This document shows, piece by piece, positions 52,505 through 60,467 of a stretch of DNA of 64,000 nucleotides. The DNA comes from Streptococcus halotolerans (GTDB lineage: Bacteria > Bacillota > Bacilli > Lactobacillales > Streptococcaceae): contig NZ_CP014835.1 in the NCBI RefSeq assembly GCF_001598035.1, positions 2,118,101-2,182,100 on the forward strand. Direction: 5' to 3'. The notes beneath the pieces are model-generated. The model was given only the letters and a program-made list of their open reading frames with translations. It was not told where the DNA came from and made no database searches. The position numbers and the translations under genes are program-made. Every line of letters starts with the position of its first letter. Within the stretch, counting starts at the first letter, position 1.

Positions 52505-52666
52505 ATGAAAAAAATACTTATAATTGCTATACAAATACTAGTTTCGGCACCTTTCATTTATTATATTAGAGAAACTTTTGGTATATATAGTTTCATACAT
52601 TGGGGGCTATTCCTCCTTATCTACTTAGTTAATCTCATCATTTATAAGAAAATTACACCTAAATAA
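52505..52666 (+). CDS. 53-aa two-helix membrane protein, likely immunity (module 2)
   Basis: This 53-residue protein starts MKKILIIAIQILVSAPFIYY and has a second helix LFLLIYLVNLIIY before KKITPK. The ATG at 52505 follows GAAGGAAA. It occupies the immunity position behind the two cysteine peptides, as the 58-aa gene does in module 1. The family is unknown. Confidence 0.6.
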   Translation: MKKILIIAIQILVSAPFIYYIRETFGIYSFIHWGLFLLIYLVNLIIYKKITPK

Positions 52667-52790
52667 GTTATCTCAATTTTATTAGTCACTCAATTATTGA
52701 CAGTGTGTGGTAAATATAAAATTGGTTCTTAGTTTAATTTACTATGCAATTGATTTTATTATCAGACTCCTTCTCGAACGGTAGAATTTT

Positions 52791-52822
52791 CCCATTTAGG
52801 ACAATTCAATGACCATTCAGGA
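52791..52822 (+). promoter_or_regulatory. BlpR-type LytTR box
   Basis: CCCATTTAGGA and ACCATTCAGGA have a 21-bp period, upstream of the pair at 52877 and 53138. Confidence 0.75.
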
Positions 52823-52876
52823 TTTTAATAAAAAATAACTAAATGTGAGTTACAATAAAAATAGGAGGTATTCAAA

Positions 52877-53122
52877 ATGAATACAAATACACTAGAACAG
52901 TTTGAAAATATAGAAGCAGAAATGCTTTCAAATATCGAAGGTGGAAAGAATAATTGGGCTAGTAATGTTCTTAGGCTTGATGGCTCAATTTCAGCTGGAT
53001 ATGCTTTAGGTGCTGCAATTTGTTCCGGAACAGTTGTTGCTACGCCAGCATGTGGATATATTGGTGCAAAAGTAATTGGATCTGCATGGGCTGCAGCTAC
53101 TAGTGCAACAGGTGGATTTTAA
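52877..53122 (+). CDS. Class IIb bacteriocin-like peptide (first partner)
   Basis: This 81-residue precursor has the leader MNTNTLEQFENIEAEMLSN ending IEGG. The core begins KNNWASNVLRLDGSISAG, has two cysteines (AAICSGT, PACGYIGAK) and ends ATSATGGF. It is a paralogue of the 49743 gene. Gly/Ala GxxxG-like spacing fits a membrane-inserting two-peptide bacteriocin. AGGAGG precedes the ATG, and a probable partner follows 15 bp later. Confidence 0.83.
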   Translation: MNTNTLEQFENIEAEMLSNIEGGKNNWASNVLRLDGSISAGYALGAAICSGTVVATPACGYIGAKVIGSAWAAATSATGGF

Positions 53123-53137
53123 AAAGGAGACGATTTG

Positions 53138-53341
53138 ATGAGTGAAGAATTTTTGACTATCGATGAAGCAGCTCTGGGAGTAATCACTGGAGGAAACAAA
53201 GCAGGGGATGTTGTCATATCAGCGACAGGTTGTGCGGCTACTGGCATAAAGTATGAAAAGTCTTTTGGTGTATGGGGAGCAGTAGTTGGTGGTGTAGGTG
53301 GAGCAGTCATCTGTGGTGGACTGACCTATGCTGCAAATTAA
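53138..53341 (+). CDS. Class IIb bacteriocin-like peptide (second partner)
   Basis: This 67-residue precursor has the leader MSEEFLTIDEAALGVITGG and a core that begins NKAGDVVISATGCAATG, contains GAVVGGVGGAVICGG and ends LTYAAN. Two cysteines are present. AAAGGAGACG lies before the ATG at 53138. It is close behind the 52877 peptide and overlaps the following immunity gene by 14 bases, so the three form one unit. Confidence 0.82.
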   Translation: MSEEFLTIDEAALGVITGGNKAGDVVISATGCAATGIKYEKSFGVWGAVVGGVGGAVICGGLTYAAN

Positions 53342-53546
53342 TGAATTAAGTATCGTCGCTCTGTTTATTGTTAATTTTTTGAGAATTATTTATTCACTGA
53401 TTAATGGCAAGAGTAACAACCTTATTATTCCACTAGTAGCCCTAGCAACCTCTTTAGGGTATTTGGGAGGACATAATCGCTTTCTTTTATTATTGACACT
53501 AATGTTTTCACTTTTATCATTATTTGATATTAAAAATGATTGGTAG
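53328..53546 (+). CDS. 72-aa membrane protein, likely immunity
   Basis: This 72-residue protein starts within the end of the second peptide gene. It has helices ELSIVALFIVNFLRIIYSLI, NLIIPLVALATSLGYLG and FLLLLTLMFSLLSLF and ends DIKNDW. The charged tail after a last helix resembles the DKKD end of the 50024 family. The immunity role rests on position. Confidence 0.65.
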   Translation: MLQINELSIVALFIVNFLRIIYSLINGKSNNLIIPLVALATSLGYLGGHNRFLLLLTLMFSLLSLFDIKNDW

Positions 53547-53592
53547 TGTCAAGTAAGTTGTGTAAATGATAGCGTAAGTTATGATTGATTAA

Positions 53593-53817
53593 ATTAAACA
53601 AGATAATCTAAAAATTAAAAAAGATATAGAGAATCAGGGATATTCTGGCTTAGCATGGTTAAGTAACGACTTGTCCTTTTATCTTTTAACATATCAATAC
53701 AGAGCTCTTAAAGAAGTCATAGAGTTTGCGAGGAAAATTGTTAAAGGACCTCATAAAGAAAGAGGTAAATTAGCTACTTTACAGATGTTAGCTATGTCTT
53801 TATTTCAGCTTAAGTAA
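53593..53817 (+). pseudogene. Soluble immunity gene remnant without start codon
   Basis: An open frame reads ENQGYSGLAWLSNDLSFYLL, then ERGKLATLQMLAMSLFQLK and a stop. It resembles the C-terminal part of the broken immunity gene at 55378 (ERGHLAAPQMLAQSLA). The N-terminal part is cut by a stop after ATG ATT GAT near 53581. Confidence 0.55.
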
Positions 53818-53871
53818 TAGTCATAGAAAATCGGTTATGAGATAAATCGATCTATAATGGAGGATGTAAAT

Positions 53872-54168
53872 TTGAGTATCGTTAAATGGTTTTCAGGAGG
53901 GAAGGAGCGAAAAAATAAGGCTTCAGAATTAATTCAGGATTTAATTTTAGATTTAAAAAACAGTCCTAATACTAAGCAATTAGAACAATTACTTGTGTCC
54001 TATAAAAAGGAACTAGATGAGGAAAAATCATCTATCCCTTTTATCTTAAGTCGATTAAATGTATCAGTCTCAAAAATGATAAGTGAAAACAATATTTCTT
54101 TGACAAAGAATCAGGCTGATATTTTAAAGAAAATAAGGACTTTATCGCACATTCGTTATGGATATTAA
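53872..54168 (+). CDS. Soluble bacteriocin immunity protein (four-helix type), copy 2
   Basis: This 98-residue protein is nearly identical to the one at 51123, with a handful of changes (KNKASELI for KDNASELI, IPFIL for VPFIL). The TTG start at 53872 lies eight bases after GGAGG. It is part of the second copy of the 720-bp duplication. Two intact copies suggest immunity dosage or broadened specificity; which bacteriocin it answers is unclear. Confidence 0.78.
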   Translation: MSIVKWFSGGKERKNKASELIQDLILDLKNSPNTKQLEQLLVSYKKELDEEKSSIPFILSRLNVSVSKMISENNISLTKNQADILKKIRTLSHIRYGY

Positions 54169-54314
54169 TAGTAGCAGCTGGAACGCGGAATGTTCCACCA
54201 AAGACACATATCTAAAATGCTTTCAGGTATTGAAGACAGAAAAATAACTGGCAAGTTTATGTCTTGGGTGCCTTGGTTTCAAGTAGTGTCTATATAGCAT
54301 ATAAGGCAAATTAA

Positions 54315-54522
54315 ATGACTTACACAGTTTTTATAGTTTTATCATCTTCTATAATTGTTTTTACGACTAGTCATGCTATTTATAGAAAAAAGTTCATCAT
54401 CTAACACCTTTTTATTCTTTTTAGTTTTCTATCAACTATCGTTATCAAAACAAACGACAAATATGTTATCAATTGTTACTTTATTAGCCTCTTTACTCGT
54501 TTATTTTGATAAAAAAGATTGA
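54315..54522 (+). pseudogene. Second frameshifted copy of the 70-aa immunity gene
   Basis: It starts MTYTVFIVLSSSIIVF with the first codons shortened, carries the same A-run shift as the 51566 copy, and ends in DKKD codons. The shared damage shows the frameshift predates the duplication. A decayed bacteriocin fragment lies just upstream (about 54216-54300). Confidence 0.75.
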
Positions 54523-54578
54523 AAAGTGGATGACACGCCTGCGGAAGAAGATAATGTTCTTGTCAAGATTTTCCAAAA

Positions 54579-54610
54579 TTCCAAATGGTCTTCTTATCAT
54601 CTTAAACGGT
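54579..54610 (-). promoter_or_regulatory. Degenerate minus-strand LytTR box
   Basis: ACCGTTTAAGA and ACCATTTGGAA on the minus strand have a 21-bp period. It mirrors the box pair at 44954-45025. Confidence 0.45.
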
Positions 54611-54618
54611 AAATGTTT

Positions 54619-54650
54619 ACCATTCAGGAAAGTTAAATGACTGTTTAGGA
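54619..54650 (+). promoter_or_regulatory. BlpR-type LytTR box of the BlpT-like operon
   Basis: ACCATTCAGGA and ACTGTTTAGGA have a 21-bp period, about 75 bp before the gene at 54725. Confidence 0.8.
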
Positions 54651-54724
54651 TTTTGTTAACAAATCCTGTTTATTGGTGATATACTTATGGAACAAGACAA
54701 AATGAGTGTATAGGAGATAAATCA

Positions 54725-55033
54725 ATGACTAATGATAGCGAACAAATGTTGATTAGGATTTATGATCTGATTTTAGACCCATCAGTCAGTCAGGAAGAAA
54801 GAGATATTTTACGAGCCTTTATGTCCGAATTGGAACGTGGTAGTGACTACCAAATTAGTGTGATGCGGCTTGCGGAGGATTTGCGACAGCTGTCAGTAAA
54901 CAAGCTTAAAGACTATAAAAAATTATCTCCAAATGTTGCCAGACTTTATCGTGAGATTGCCTATCGTGGTGAAAAATACTCAAATATCGCCAAGGGATTG
55001 ATGAGCATAGGTTTATGGGGGCTTGGTAAATAA
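54725..55033 (+). CDS. BlpT-like helical protein
   Basis: This 102-residue soluble helical protein starts MTNDSEQMLIRIYDLILDPS and ends IAKGLMSIGLWGLGK. It has no membrane segment until a short hydrophobic end. From memory it resembles pneumococcal BlpT; function there is uncertain, possibly immunity. The LytTR box upstream puts it in the pheromone regulon. AGGAGATAAATCA precedes the ATG. Two more genes follow closely. Confidence 0.6.
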   Translation: MTNDSEQMLIRIYDLILDPSVSQEERDILRAFMSELERGSDYQISVMRLAEDLRQLSVNKLKDYKKLSPNVARLYREIAYRGEKYSNIAKGLMSIGLWGLGK

Positions 55034-55049
55034 TTTTAGGAGATTTCAG

Positions 55050-55409
55050 GTGGCGATTTTATATAGAAATGAACCTGTTTTGATTTGGAAAGTTAATCGA
55101 ATGGAACCTTATCCAGACTGGGTTCAAGAAGCTTTTGATAAAAACATCATGGTTTGGGTTGATAATCATGTGAGGATTTTGATGGCTGCTTTACAACCAT
55201 CAGCCATTGAAAATGCTAAAACAGGCGCTGTTGGTACGATGGCAGGTGGATTTGGTGGTTACGGGATGTATGTCTTGGCCTATCCAGGTGATTATCTTGA
55301 TGTCACCAATCATCGTGTCATTTCTGAAAAAACGTTTCAAAAAGAATACCAACTCGTTGAAGAAGGGGAAACTAATGATGGAGAATTTAAAGACAGAATT
55401 GCAAGATAA
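55050..55409 (+). CDS. Uncharacterised 119-aa protein of the blp operon
   Basis: This protein of about 119 residues starts (GTG) MAILYRNEPVLIWKVNRMEP. It contains a Gly-rich segment GAVGTMAGGFGGYGMYVLA in an otherwise polar sequence and ends FKDRIAR. I chose the GTG at 55050, six bases after AGGAG; the longer frame from 55023 contains that site. I do not recognise a family. Its 3' end overlaps the following broken immunity gene by 32 bases. Confidence 0.6.
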   Translation: MAILYRNEPVLIWKVNRMEPYPDWVQEAFDKNIMVWVDNHVRILMAALQPSAIENAKTGAVGTMAGGFGGYGMYVLAYPGDYLDVTNHRVISEKTFQKEYQLVEEGETNDGEFKDRIAR

Positions 55410-55698
55410 ATTGGTGAAAGTGATGAACGATCATCAGGTATAAGAAGAACATGAGTTATACCTATTAGTTGAGAATTGTGCATCTGAGTTAGAGAAGGCC
55501 AAAACGAAGCGCGATTTTTCGGCAATTGCAGCGCGGCTTAGCCAATCGATTTCTCTGTATCTGATTTGTCATCGTTATGAAGCCCCTAAGTCGGTTGTTG
55601 ATTTTGGATCTTGGTTGGCTAAATATCCTAGTGTTGAGCGCGGTCATCTAGCGGCACCACAGATGTTGGCTCAGTCATTAGCTAGTTTGCTAAGGTAA
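55378..55698 (+). pseudogene. Bacteriocin immunity gene with in-frame stop
   Basis: The frame starts MENLKTELQDKLVKVMNDHQ, meets a TAA at 55441-55443 and continues in the same frame for 84 codons (EEHELYLLVENCASELEK to LAQSLASLLR). Total length of 106 codons suits a four-helix immunity protein. A single CAA-to-TAA or GAA-to-TAA change would explain it. Downstream ATG starts are lacking. Confidence 0.75.
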
Positions 55699-56447
55699 GG
55701 CTACCGATGTATCATCAAGTGTTTGACTGGTGATTTCCGGAAATACCCTTTTAAAGCAATTAAGGAGTCGTTTTGAACGTAAGAAATGACACACCTGAGA
55801 GATTTATGACTTACCTGATTACTTGATTTTGGAGAAATTGTTCTGGACAGTAGTGATGGCGAATCCTATTGATAGGCAATTCTTGTTCTTTTTCTAGCAG
55901 ATGAGTACGTTAGCTTGTCTAGCCAATCAAGAAACAGATCTCATTGACAGAGAAAATAGTTCTATTAGATTGAAGAAGAGTTCATTTAGAGCATTTTCTC
56001 CAATCTTTTTTTCTTGCTATTAAAACTAAAAAACAGAAACGTTGGTAAAAGGGATGTTGTGATGAACAAGTCTTCTAAAAGATTTCCAAAGGAACACATA
56101 ACAAGAGGCTTGTTAGTGTTTTTAGAATTTTTAGCATCATGTAACAAGAACAGTCTATTTTGGATATAACATGTTTTGCATATTCACTAGGTTTTTGTTA
56201 AGTAACTCAGAAAAGTATTGTCTCATTACTTTTTCTTGAAGACTTTTCCCTTGTTTTAGTCTGCGATGCATTTTAGCATCGTTTCGCTTTTAGGAATGAA
56301 TCCCCGGCTGTTGTTCTGAATATTCTGATAATATTTTGTAATGAGAGAGATAGTATATTGAATAGAGACTTATTCAAAACAATTTTCTTGAAAATACAAC
56401 TAACTAGTAATAAAATAATCTCAGAACAAAGAATCGAGGTCTGATTA
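55699..56447. other. Non-coding boundary of the bacteriocin island
   Basis: About 750 bp without a supported gene. It holds the terminator at 55967 and AT-rich sequence thereafter. A likely promoter for the LLM oxidoreductase lies in the last 100 bp, but I could not fix it. Confidence 0.5.
55967..56013 (+). terminator. Terminator at the right end of the island
   Basis: AGATTG-A-AGAA pairs with TTCT-C-CAATCT around a long loop and T7 follows. Confidence 0.7.
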
Positions 56448-57494
56448 ATGACGATTGAACTAGGAATAACAAGTTTTGGTGAAACAACTCCTTTGGAAAA
56501 AACGGGTGAACTCTTGAGTCACGCTCAACGTATTCGAAACTTAGTAGAGGAAATTGAGTTAGCTGACAAGGTCGGTTTGGATATTTACGCCATTGGTGAA
56601 CACCATCGTGACGATTTTGCTGTTTCGGCGCCGGAGATTGTTTTAGCAGCTGGTGCGGTAAATACTAAGCGTATTCGCCTTTCAAGTGCAGTTACGATTT
56701 TGTCTTCCAATGATCCTGTTCGTGTTTATCAACAGTTTGCAACTATTGATGCCCTATCAAAAGGGCGTGCGGAAATCATGGTTGGACGTGGCTCATTTAC
56801 TGAATCCTTCCCACTCTTTGGTTACGATTTACACGATTACGATGACCTATTTGATGAGAAGCTGGATATGCTTACTAAGATACGTGACAATACTGAACTA
56901 AGTTGGACAGGTAAACATACCCAAACGGTGGAAAAAGCTTTTGTCTATCCAAGAGCGACACAAGAAGACTTTCCGATTTGGGTAGCGACAGGTGGCAATT
57001 TGGATTCAACAATAAAAATTGCGGAGCGTGGTCTACCTATTGCCTATGCGACAATTGGTGGCAATCCTAAAGCTTTTGGTCAGTTAGCTGCTATTTATCG
57101 TGAAATAGCTAGTCGACATGGTCATGACTTGAGTCAAATGAAAATGGCTGCTCATTCTTGGGGGTGGATTGAAAAGGATACCCAATCAGCTATTGACCAT
57201 TATTACTACCCAACCAAGACTGAAACGGATAATATCGGTAAGGACCGTCCACACTGGTCATCGATGACTTATGAGACTTACTTGCAACAAGTCGGCCCAG
57301 ATGGTGCAATGTTTGTCGGTGATCCAGAGCATGTTGCCACCAAAATTATTGGGCTGATTGAAGCGCTTGGGCTCGATCGTTTCATGCTACATTTGCCAAT
57401 TGGATCCATGCCTCATGAAGATGTATTGGAAGCTATTCGTCTCTACGGTGAAGAAGTAGCTCCCCTTGTTCGAGACTATTTTAAAGGAAAATGA
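56448..57494 (+). CDS. LLM-class flavin-dependent oxidoreductase
   Basis: This 348-residue luciferase-like monooxygenase has a TIM barrel. Family marks are IGEHHRDDFAVSAPEIVLAA near residue 50, SSAVTILSSNDPVRVYQQFA and EIMVGRGSFTESFPLFGYD. It would use reduced FMN; the substrate is unknown. The start is the ATG after GAGGTCTGATTA, with a weak ribosome site. It is monocistronic and intact. An aldo/keto reductase follows. Confidence 0.9.
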   Translation: MTIELGITSFGETTPLEKTGELLSHAQRIRNLVEEIELADKVGLDIYAIGEHHRDDFAVSAPEIVLAAGAVNTKRIRLSSAVTILSSNDPVRVYQQFATIDALSKGRAEIMVGRGSFTESFPLFGYDLHDYDDLFDEKLDMLTKIRDNTELSWTGKHTQTVEKAFVYPRATQEDFPIWVATGGNLDSTIKIAERGLPIAYATIGGNPKAFGQLAAIYREIASRHGHDLSQMKMAAHSWGWIEKDTQSAIDHYYYPTKTETDNIGKDRPHWSSMTYETYLQQVGPDGAMFVGDPEHVATKIIGLIEALGLDRFMLHLPIGSMPHEDVLEAIRLYGEEVAPLVRDYFKGK

Positions 57495-57685
57495 GCTATT
57501 ATTTCAGACAGTAACTCTTTTAAAATGAATGGAGTCGAAACTTGATCTGAGTTTTAGCTCAGGTTTTTACCTTTTATCATGTGAACTAAGACAGCGCTTC
57601 GAGATAAAAAGTATAGTCTTTTCTTTTTCTTTTCATCTTTTATTTGTTACAATGTTAGCAAACGTTGAAGACAAGGAGAAAAGAC

Positions 57686-58534
57686 ATGACACAAATCCCT
57701 AAAGTGATACTCAGAGATGGACAAGAAGTACCAGTTATCAAATTTGGAACGGTACATATCAAGGGACAAGTTGGTAAACTAGCGATTTTAGAGGCTATAA
57801 AAAATGGCTACCGTTCCATCGATACGTCAACCAATTACCATAACGAAGGTATCGTGGGCCAAGCTATTCGTGAATCAGGAATACCTCGTTCAGAATTTAT
57901 TATCACCTCCAAGTTACCTGGTATGTTTCATAAATATGATGATGCGATGCTCAGTATCCAAGAGCAACTAGCTCGCTTAGGACTAACGTATATGGATGAA
58001 TACCTTATTCATTGGCCGAATCCTAAGGATGGGCTTTATGTGGAAGCCTGGCAAGCCCTTGTTGATGCCCAAAAGCTTGGCTTCATCAAAACCATTGGGG
58101 TTTCGAATTTTGAAAAAGAACACTTAGATAACATTATTAAAGAAACAGGTATTGTCCCCGCTGTAAATCAGATTGAAATGTCTCCTTATTTTAACAATGA
58201 CCAATTACATGCTTATCATCAAGAATTGGGGATCTCTTCTGAGGCTTGGAGTCCGACAGGGCGGCACATTAGTGATGTGAAAGAAAATGACACACTGGAA
58301 AAATTGGCTAAAAAATATGGCAAATCGACAACTCAAGTGATTCTGCGTTGGAACTACCAACGTGGCGTTATCAATGTTGTTAAAGCTTCTCAGTCAGCTC
58401 ATCAACGTGAAAATGCGAACATTTTTGATTTTGAGCTCAGTGAGGAGGACATGCAAACTATTTTTGATTTGGACAAAGGGGAAGAGGGCCGTATCGAGGG
58501 GCAAAATCCCCATGAGTACCACGAATATGAGTAG
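57686..58534 (+). CDS. Aldo/keto reductase (2,5-diketogluconate reductase-like)
   Basis: This 282-residue NADPH-dependent reductase has the tetrad visible as DTSTNYHNE, ITSKLPG and YLIHWPNPKDG, with VIKFGTVHI at the start where many members have GLGTW. The C-terminus is acidic and ends NPHEYHEYE. The ATG at 57686 follows AAGGAGAAAAGAC; the earlier start at 57665 lies upstream of it. The substrate is unknown. A terminator follows 70 bp later. Confidence 0.9.
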   Translation: MTQIPKVILRDGQEVPVIKFGTVHIKGQVGKLAILEAIKNGYRSIDTSTNYHNEGIVGQAIRESGIPRSEFIITSKLPGMFHKYDDAMLSIQEQLARLGLTYMDEYLIHWPNPKDGLYVEAWQALVDAQKLGFIKTIGVSNFEKEHLDNIIKETGIVPAVNQIEMSPYFNNDQLHAYHQELGISSEAWSPTGRHISDVKENDTLEKLAKKYGKSTTQVILRWNYQRGVINVVKASQSAHQRENANIFDFELSEEDMQTIFDLDKGEEGRIEGQNPHEYHEYE

Positions 58535-58603
58535 AGAAGTAAGCGTGTAATCTCCAAAAAAGTTAGTTAAAGCTTTCGACTAGCCCATCGTTTAAGGAAA
58601 AAG

Positions 58604-58651
58604 AATAGAAGTATCTCAATTTGGTGCATTTGAGGCTGCTTCTATTTTTTT
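58604..58651 (+). terminator. Terminator after the aldo/keto reductase
   Basis: AATAGAAG-ta-TCTCAA pairs with TTTGAG-gctg-CTTCTATT (58604-58611, 58639-58646) and T's follow. Confidence 0.75.
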
Positions 58652-58779
58652 ATTTTTAGGTGTCTCTATCTTAGTTTGATATAAAATTTAGAAAATTTGC
58701 ATTTTTTTGAAAAATAGTCTTGTTTTCACATTTGTTTTCATGATATAATAAGCACAATTTTGATTTAGGAGGAATTCAT

Positions 58780-60138
58780 GTGAAACAAACGCTATCACGA
58801 AAAGATTCATTTTTCATTGGCTCAATGCTTTTCGGTATCTTATTTGGAGCTGGTAATCTGATTTTCCCAGTTCATATGGGGCAAGAAGCAGGAGCAAGTA
58901 TTTGGTCAGCCAATTTAGGGTTTTTATTGACAGCTATCGGCTTTCCTTTTCTCAGTATTATGGCAATCGGCCTTTCAGGAGGAGAGGGTGTCTTTCATTT
59001 AGCAAGTCGCGTTGCTAAACCGTTTGCCTACTTCTTCACTATTGCATTATATTTAGTGATTGGTCCTTTTTTTGCAATGCCGCGATTGGCTACAACGTCG
59101 TTTGAAATTGCGTTTGCTCCTTTTTTAAGCGAGGGAATGAAGACACCAGCGCTGGCTATTTATTCAGTGATCTTCTTTGGTTTAGCTTATCTGCTATCAA
59201 AAAAACCTGGTAAATTGATTGATATTATTGGAAAATACATCAATCCAGCCTTCTTATTGGTCCTGGGTGTTGTCCTCCTCTTTGTGATCTTCAGTCCACT
59301 AGGAACCGTCAAAACTGCGGTAGTAGGCCAAGCCTACCAGTCTGCTCCTTTTTTAAAAGGTTTTATTGAGGGTTACAATACACTTGACGTTTTGGCTGGC
59401 TTGGCTTTTGGTATTGTTGTCATTACCGCTCTTAAGCAAAAGGGAATTACTCAACCAAAATCACTTGCCATTGAGATGACAAAATCAGGCTTGATAGCTA
59501 TGGGACTTATGGGGCTCATCTATACGCTACTTGCCTATGCAGGAACCACAAGTCTAGGTGGTTTTGACATCAGTGAAAATGGTGGAATTGCACTGGGACA
59601 AATAACAGCTCATTATCTTGGTGCTTTTGGCAGCATTATGCTTGCGCTTATCGTTTTTCTCGGTTGTTTTAAAACGTGTATCGGATTGGCAACAGCTTGT
59701 TCAGAAACCTTTAACGAACTTTTCCCAAGCAAACCTTATGGCTTTTATTTGATGATTTTCTCAATTCTACCAGCTATTATTGCAAATGTTGGTTTGACAC
59801 AAATCATCCAGTTATCACTCCCAGTTTTGATGTTTATTTATCCTTTAGCCATTGTATTGATGTTACTGGGAATTGCGTCGGCTTGGTTACCTTTATCACA
59901 AAAAGTTTACCGTTCTGTGATTGTGTTTACCCTCTTAGCAGCTATTGTAGATGGATTAAATGCAACACCAGCACTCATCCATAATCTAGCGCCAGTTCAA
60001 GGAATCATTAGCTTTGCTGCAAAAGTGTTGCCATTTTTTGAACTAGGGATGGGTTGGATCTTGCCCGCCTTAGTGGGGCTCGTGGTAGGTATCATCTGGC
60101 AACAATTTGGCAGAGAAACGATAACAGCTTACCGCTAA
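58780..60138 (+). CDS. brnQ: Branched-chain amino-acid transporter BrnQ
   Basis: This 452-residue LIVCS-family cation symporter for Leu/Ile/Val has about 12 helices. Family marks are MLFGILFGAGNLIFPVHMGQ at residues 17-36, FFAMPRLATTSFE and FLGCFKTCIGLATACSETF. The start is GTG at 58780, preceded by AGGAGG; the ATG two bases earlier runs into a stop at once. It is monocistronic. The following 330 bp show no supported gene. Confidence 0.92.
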   Translation: MKQTLSRKDSFFIGSMLFGILFGAGNLIFPVHMGQEAGASIWSANLGFLLTAIGFPFLSIMAIGLSGGEGVFHLASRVAKPFAYFFTIALYLVIGPFFAMPRLATTSFEIAFAPFLSEGMKTPALAIYSVIFFGLAYLLSKKPGKLIDIIGKYINPAFLLVLGVVLLFVIFSPLGTVKTAVVGQAYQSAPFLKGFIEGYNTLDVLAGLAFGIVVITALKQKGITQPKSLAIEMTKSGLIAMGLMGLIYTLLAYAGTTSLGGFDISENGGIALGQITAHYLGAFGSIMLALIVFLGCFKTCIGLATACSETFNELFPSKPYGFYLMIFSILPAIIANVGLTQIIQLSLPVLMFIYPLAIVLMLLGIASAWLPLSQKVYRSVIVFTLLAAIVDGLNATPALIHNLAPVQGIISFAAKVLPFFELGMGWILPALVGLVVGIIWQQFGRETITAYR

Positions 60139-60467
60139 TAAAGACGGTTACTGGTTTAAAACTTAGTAAGAGCATTCAACAAATCAAGGAAACAGCTAGT
60201 AACAAGTTCCAATCGTATCAAAAAGTCATTGTGCCTTCTTTTCTGAGAGATGGAGTACCGTTCTCTTTCACGCCCAACCTATGAAGACAGGTGTCATCAT
60301 ATCTTTGAAAATGAGGGATGATTCGACTTTCGTGCAAATGTGATGACATTATCTCGAAAAATGTATGTATCTAGAACACAGTTACATGCATTTTTTCATG
60401 CATATGGTCTATTACCCTTTCTATTGACCTAGTAAAATGACGCTATTTAAGCTATAATAATGGAGTT

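Larger units (their letters stand above)
53839..54555 (+). repeat. Segmental duplication, copy 2 (partner 51090-51810)
   Basis: This is the second copy of the immunity gene plus decayed fragments. The downstream part departs from copy 1 after GAAGAAGATAAT and joins a LytTR box region. Confidence 0.8.

Noticed and set aside
47908..54650. CRISPR array suggested by recurring short repeats
   Set aside because: The repeats are spaced irregularly by hundreds of bases in front of genes and pair with a 21-bp period; they are regulator sites.
45000..55700. Lantibiotic or other modified-peptide cluster
   Set aside because: No modification enzyme (LanM, LanB/C, radical SAM, YcaO) is encoded; all peptides have plain double-glycine leaders and a C39 exporter.
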